From positions 25,517,001-25,581,000 of the forward strand of contig OX424563.1 in the NCBI GenBank assembly GCA_949152475.1: a DNA stretch of 64,000 bases, read 5' to 3'. Below are positions 60,357-64,000 of the stretch, piece by piece. The stretch comes from Terebella lapidaria. Its lineage: Eukaryota; Annelida; Polychaeta; Terebellida; Terebellidae. Each line of letters opens with the position of its first letter. Position 1 is the first letter of the stretch. A program made the translations under genes and the position numbers. The notes under the pieces were generated by a model. It was not told the DNA's origin and searched no databases. It saw only the letters and a list, made by a program, of their open reading frames with translations.

Positions 60357-63192
60357 TAGATAGATATATATTTTATTTCAAGAGACAAAATACAATAATA
60401 TGTGAAATATATATGAAGTTACAGGTATGTCCACTTGAGGTATCAATCAAAGACCTAAGTCTGTAAGCAGACAATCCAGTTGAAAAATAGACAAAAAAAT
60501 AATGTTTTAGTAACAATGTATGCCTGATTGAACCCTATACGCTAGTACCTTAAATATAAATGGTAGTTATACACAAGATTAGTTTCTATTAACTTGGGAA
60601 ATAAATATACAATATGTATTAAAAGCCCCCTAACCCTCCCTACCCCATCAGAACTAGTATGGATAGTGGTTAAATGATGAATGAACTCTATGCACCAGTA
60701 GAAAGTGGAAAAGAATAGCCCAATGGCTAAGAAAGGCTACCAGACAATATATATTTTAGATATTTAACCTTTAGTCAATGACCCTGAAAATAAAGTCATT
60801 GGTCAATTCAAGGTCACTAGAATATTCAGCACATATCATGTTCCACTTGTCTACAACAAGTCTAAAAAATCTATGCTATATATTTTGCAATATATGTTTT
60901 TTTTATAGATTTCCTGAAAATTGGAAGTGATTTCGATTTTTTGATATTTTCATTCAAAGATGTCCATTGAGATGGTCCCTGGCATATGAAACTCCTGGCC
61001 ACAAGATTTGACTTTCTGGAAATCGTCTGTGGATCTCTGCGATATCGAGTATTATAATCATGTATTTCTTCATTTCTGTTGAATATTCGCTGTATTTGGT
61101 CAGGTAATTGGTTGTGGTAAAAGTTATACATGAATACCATTAATTGCATGTGAAATAAATCATATAATTTTAATATATTACTACGGGCAAATAATGGACC
61201 AATGCTATCATTATATCTTGCTCCCTGAATACATCTAATTGCTTTTTTCTGTAGTTTATCGATTCCTTTTGAATATTTCTTGAGTGTATTTCCCCATAGA
61301 AGTAGACCGTATGTTAGATATGGATGAATTAGTGAGTAATAAACAGTCCTTAATGTAGTGCATGTTAACATGTTTTTCAAAGTGTTATTAACATATATTC
61401 CGCTAACTATTTTCCCTTTAATCATATGAATATGTTCATGCCAATCTAAATTATCATCAATTAATAGCCCTAGAAATTTAGGTTTAGTTACATTTTCAAT
61501 TTTATCCCCTCCAATCCATAAGCTCCCATCCAGTGGGTTTTTCTCCTTTTTATTTTTTTTCAAACAACATACAATAAGTGTTCCCTGCATTAAGAGACAA
61601 TTTATTTGCTTTAAACGAATCATAAAGAATGTCTAATTCCGAGTTCATTGTTTCATATAATTCTGTTTTATTTTTTGAAGAGTAGAATATAGTTGTATCA
61701 TCCGCAAAAAGAATACAATTTGTTTTAGTGAGGCTGATAGGTAGGTCATTTGAGTATAATATAAATAATAGTGGACCAAGTACCGACCCTTGTGGTACCC
61801 CACATTTCACTTGGCATGTATAAGATTTTTGACCGTCTATTTGTACATATTGCTGTCTATCTATCAGATAGTTTTTGAACCACTCCAAGGCCACCCCCCT
61901 AACACCATAATGGGCTAGTTTGGAAATAAGTGTATTATGATCAATTGTATCAAAGGCCTTGGAGAGGTCCAAAAATACAGCAAGACTGTGCTTATCACAC
62001 TCGTAGGAGCTCAGAATATTATACACAAACTCAATAGCTGCACTCGAGGTGCTATATTTCGGTCGAAATCCATATTGACTTTTGTATAAAATATTACTAA
62101 TTGACAAAAAGTGATATAATCGTTTATGTATAATTTTTTCTAGTATTTTAGATATACAAGGCAATAGCGAAACAGGTCTGTAATTGTTGAGAATTGTTTT
62201 ATCTTTTGCCTTATAAATTGGGACAACTTTTGCAATTTTCATGCTATTTGGAACTTCACCAGTAATAATTGATTTATTGATAATAATTGATGATGGTTCA
62301 CATATAGAAACATTTATCTTTTTTAAAAGTATCGAGTTTATTCCGTCATGACCAGAGCTTTTCTTACTTTTCAATTTATTTATAATTTGATGTATTTCAT
62401 CAGGAGAAGTGGGTGACAAGTATATTGATTTTGAGTTAGCATTATCTTTCATGTACTCCATATAATGTTTGTTACTTGGTGGTATTTTATCAGCCAGGTC
62501 TTTGCCAACATTTGTTAAATATTTACAAAAACTATTGGCGATTAAGTCCTTATCAGTTACATTTTTACCATTTATATTAAACACTTCCGCAATGCCACTT
62601 TTCCCTTTCTTTCTACCAATCAAATTATTTAAAATTTCCCATGATTTTTTAATGTCATTTTTATATTGTTCCAATAATGATTTATAATGAGTTTCTTTCG
62701 CTATTTTCTTTATTCGATTATAGTGATTTCTATACTCAATAAATTTCGCATGATTCAATTCATTTTTTTTAGCCAAGTACTTTTTATATAGCTTATCTGT
62801 AGTCTTGCAAGATTTTACTAACCCTGGTGTCATCCAATCTTCCCTTATAACATCTTTAGCTTTAATTGTAATTTCTTTTTCAGGTGCAAAAATGTCAATG
62901 GTGGTTTGTAGGTTACTCAAGAAATAGTTATATCCAGCATCAGGAGACATATCATTTAGTATTCGCCAATCTTCATTATTCAAACTATTAATAATTCTAT
63001 TTATATTCTCATCAGTCAAAGACCTACATTTAAATTTCAGCGGAATTTTATCAGGCCTATTTTCATTATTACTAATGAATGTGAAGACAGGAAGACGATC
63101 AGATATTTGGCAGTTTAGTATGCCTGATATTACATGTACATTACTTCTACTTTGGGTTTTTACATAGATATTATCAATTATTGATAAGGTGG
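60357..63192 (-). mobile_element. Nearly intact CR1/Jockey-group LINE, 5'-truncated
   Basis: Minus-strand non-LTR retrotransposon upstream of astacin copy 2. It opens inside the endonuclease domain (SDRLPVF near 63090) and ends with AATAAA-like sequence and an (ATCT)n tail at 60357-60380. The other arm of the inverted duplication lacks it, so it inserted after the duplication. I saw no clear target-site duplication. Low decay marks it as the youngest LINE in the window. Confidence 0.85.
60871..63019 (-). CDS. LINE reverse transcriptase (ORF2-like), one frameshift
   Basis: Encodes the reverse transcriptase that copies the element's RNA at a nicked target. The first frame (63019-61550) carries the standard RT blocks: NNYRPVSLLPCISKILEK, YGFRPKYST, VFLDLSKAFDTIDH, GVPQGSVLGPLLF and the catalytic FADD. 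The second frame (61623-60871) carries the thumb and C-terminal part (FLGLLIDDNLDWHEHI, YYSLIHPYLTYGLLLWG). They meet at a homopolymer near 61555-61575, where a single-base slip would explain the break; a sequencing error is also possible. The family looks like the CR1/Jockey group, perhaps Daphne-like. The start used is the first Met after the endonuclease remnant. Confidence 0.85.
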
Positions 63193-63652
63193 GAATGTTT
63201 TAATGCGTGTGAATTTGTAGTTGCCACGCATGATGTTTGCCATTGTCTCTTTGACTATCTAAATTTGCAAGTATGAATCAGTATGTGCGGGGGGCACTTG
63301 CTGCTTTACCGGTCATGCAACATTGCTCTAGACGGCTTCATGTGGACGAAATACAAGGACACTTATCCCCGGTAGTTATGCACATGTATGTGTCTGTAAG
63401 CGGTCGACAACAGAAGCACGCAACGTACTCAAATATTAATACTTATATCGCTTTTCATAAACAAAAATAATCTAATGCCATTGTTTTTCATTGAAACCTC
63501 ATCACACTATGATTATGGTCACTGCAATAATTCAAAGATTCGGCTTTTTCAAAAGGCATCTATGGTCATTTTTATGAAGCACAGCTGCATATATAAGATG
63601 TCTGAGCAGCGGAGAAAACTTGAAGACGATACATTGAGGCGTTCTCCAGTTA

Positions 63653-64000
63653 TCACGATACGAACGTGGCGGAGAAAAGGGAGAAAAAAAGATTCCAATA
63701 GAACCATAAGTCATTTCTGTCGAAACAGTCGAGGTCTGTGCTTCTGTAGAATGATCTCGCATTCCAACCCCCTGCTCGAAACACCATGCAGTGATGGTCA
63801 GAGCCACACATTGCCGCACTTGGCAATGTCATAAAGTTATCCGAAGGAGCTTGTGTAATGAGCTCCAACTGTTTTTCCATTTCACGCTCACTCAAACGTC
63901 GAGGAATAGCCAAACCGCTATTTCCTTGAGAAAATTCAATGTACGGTTTTATGTTCACTTGATCTGTGGTTGTTGTCCACATAATTTGATCCTTTGTGAC
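63653..64000 (-). other. Open frame running off the window edge
   Basis: The minus-strand frame is open from the window end to a stop at 63653 (at least 115 codons): MWTTTTDQVNIKPYIEFSQG, then RRLSEREMEKQLELITQAP and SAAMCGSDHHCMVFRAGGWN. The part below about 63780 is arm homology without coding conservation in arm 1, so the coding section, if real, is probably 63780-64000: the last exon of a gene that starts outside. No family recognised. Confidence 0.3.

Larger units (their letters stand above)
49618..63800 (-). repeat. Arm 2 of a large inverted duplication
   Basis: Inverse counterpart of 27500-35970 carrying astacin copy 2. It is longer because of insertions at 51.0-51.84, 54.48-54.74, 55.97-58.68, 58.69-58.98 and 60.36-63.19 kb. 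The outer limit lies close to the window end and may continue past it. Confidence 0.83.

Overview
This is a gene-poor, repeat-rich stretch of an animal nuclear genome. It has split genes with GT-AG introns, AATAAA signals and many eukaryotic transposon families, and no sign of bacterial organisation, rRNA, tRNA or CRISPR. The mix of elements (I/Nimb-like LINEs with RNase H, CR1/Jockey-group LINEs, a Merlin DNA transposon, a DIRS element, Ty3-type gag and F-type env fossils, hairpin-ended repeats with (CGTC)n) suggests a marine invertebrate, perhaps a lophotrochozoan. The species cannot be fixed from sequence alone.

The clear host genes are two full-length paralogous astacin metalloproteinases, each with ten coding exons. 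Gene 1 runs on the + strand (29032-35888, 468 aa). Gene 2 runs on the - strand (59484-49690, 470 aa). I rebuilt both exon by exon: every junction keeps frame and the exon lengths match except in exons 1 and 9. Each encodes a signal peptide, a propeptide with an aspartate-switch-like motif, an astacin catalytic domain, an EGF-like module and a CUB domain. They face each other tail to tail as arms of a large inverted duplication (about 27.5-35.97 kb against 49.62-63.8 kb) that includes promoters and 3' ends. Exons 7-8 differ far less between copies than exons 4, 5 and 9, which suggests gene conversion. Gene 2 has gained a 2.7 kb near-perfect palindromic element in intron 1, retroelement ends in introns 3 and 8, and a nearly intact LINE upstream.

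Layout. 0-8 kb: LINE and endonuclease fragments, a small MITE and short LINE tails. 8.6-17.3 kb: nested retroelement fossils (DIRS recombinase, env-like and gag-like parts) between related direct repeats. 17.8-19.8 kb: a short LTR element with intact ends and a 4-bp target duplication. 19.9-21.1 kb: a decayed Merlin transposase. 22-26.8 kb: LINE 3' ends and a decayed DUF6729-like gene. 27.5-36 kb: arm 1 with astacin gene 1. 36-49.6 kb: the spacer, holding a decayed LINE, a decayed P-loop gene cluster with a tandemly triplicated exon block, and a TA-flanked element with a hairpin repeat nested inside. 49.6-64 kb: arm 2 with astacin gene 2.

The two proteases are predicted to be secreted and zinc-dependent. 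Their matching promoters (TATA about 80-90 bp before the ATG plus a conserved block just downstream) suggest the duplicates began with the same regulation.
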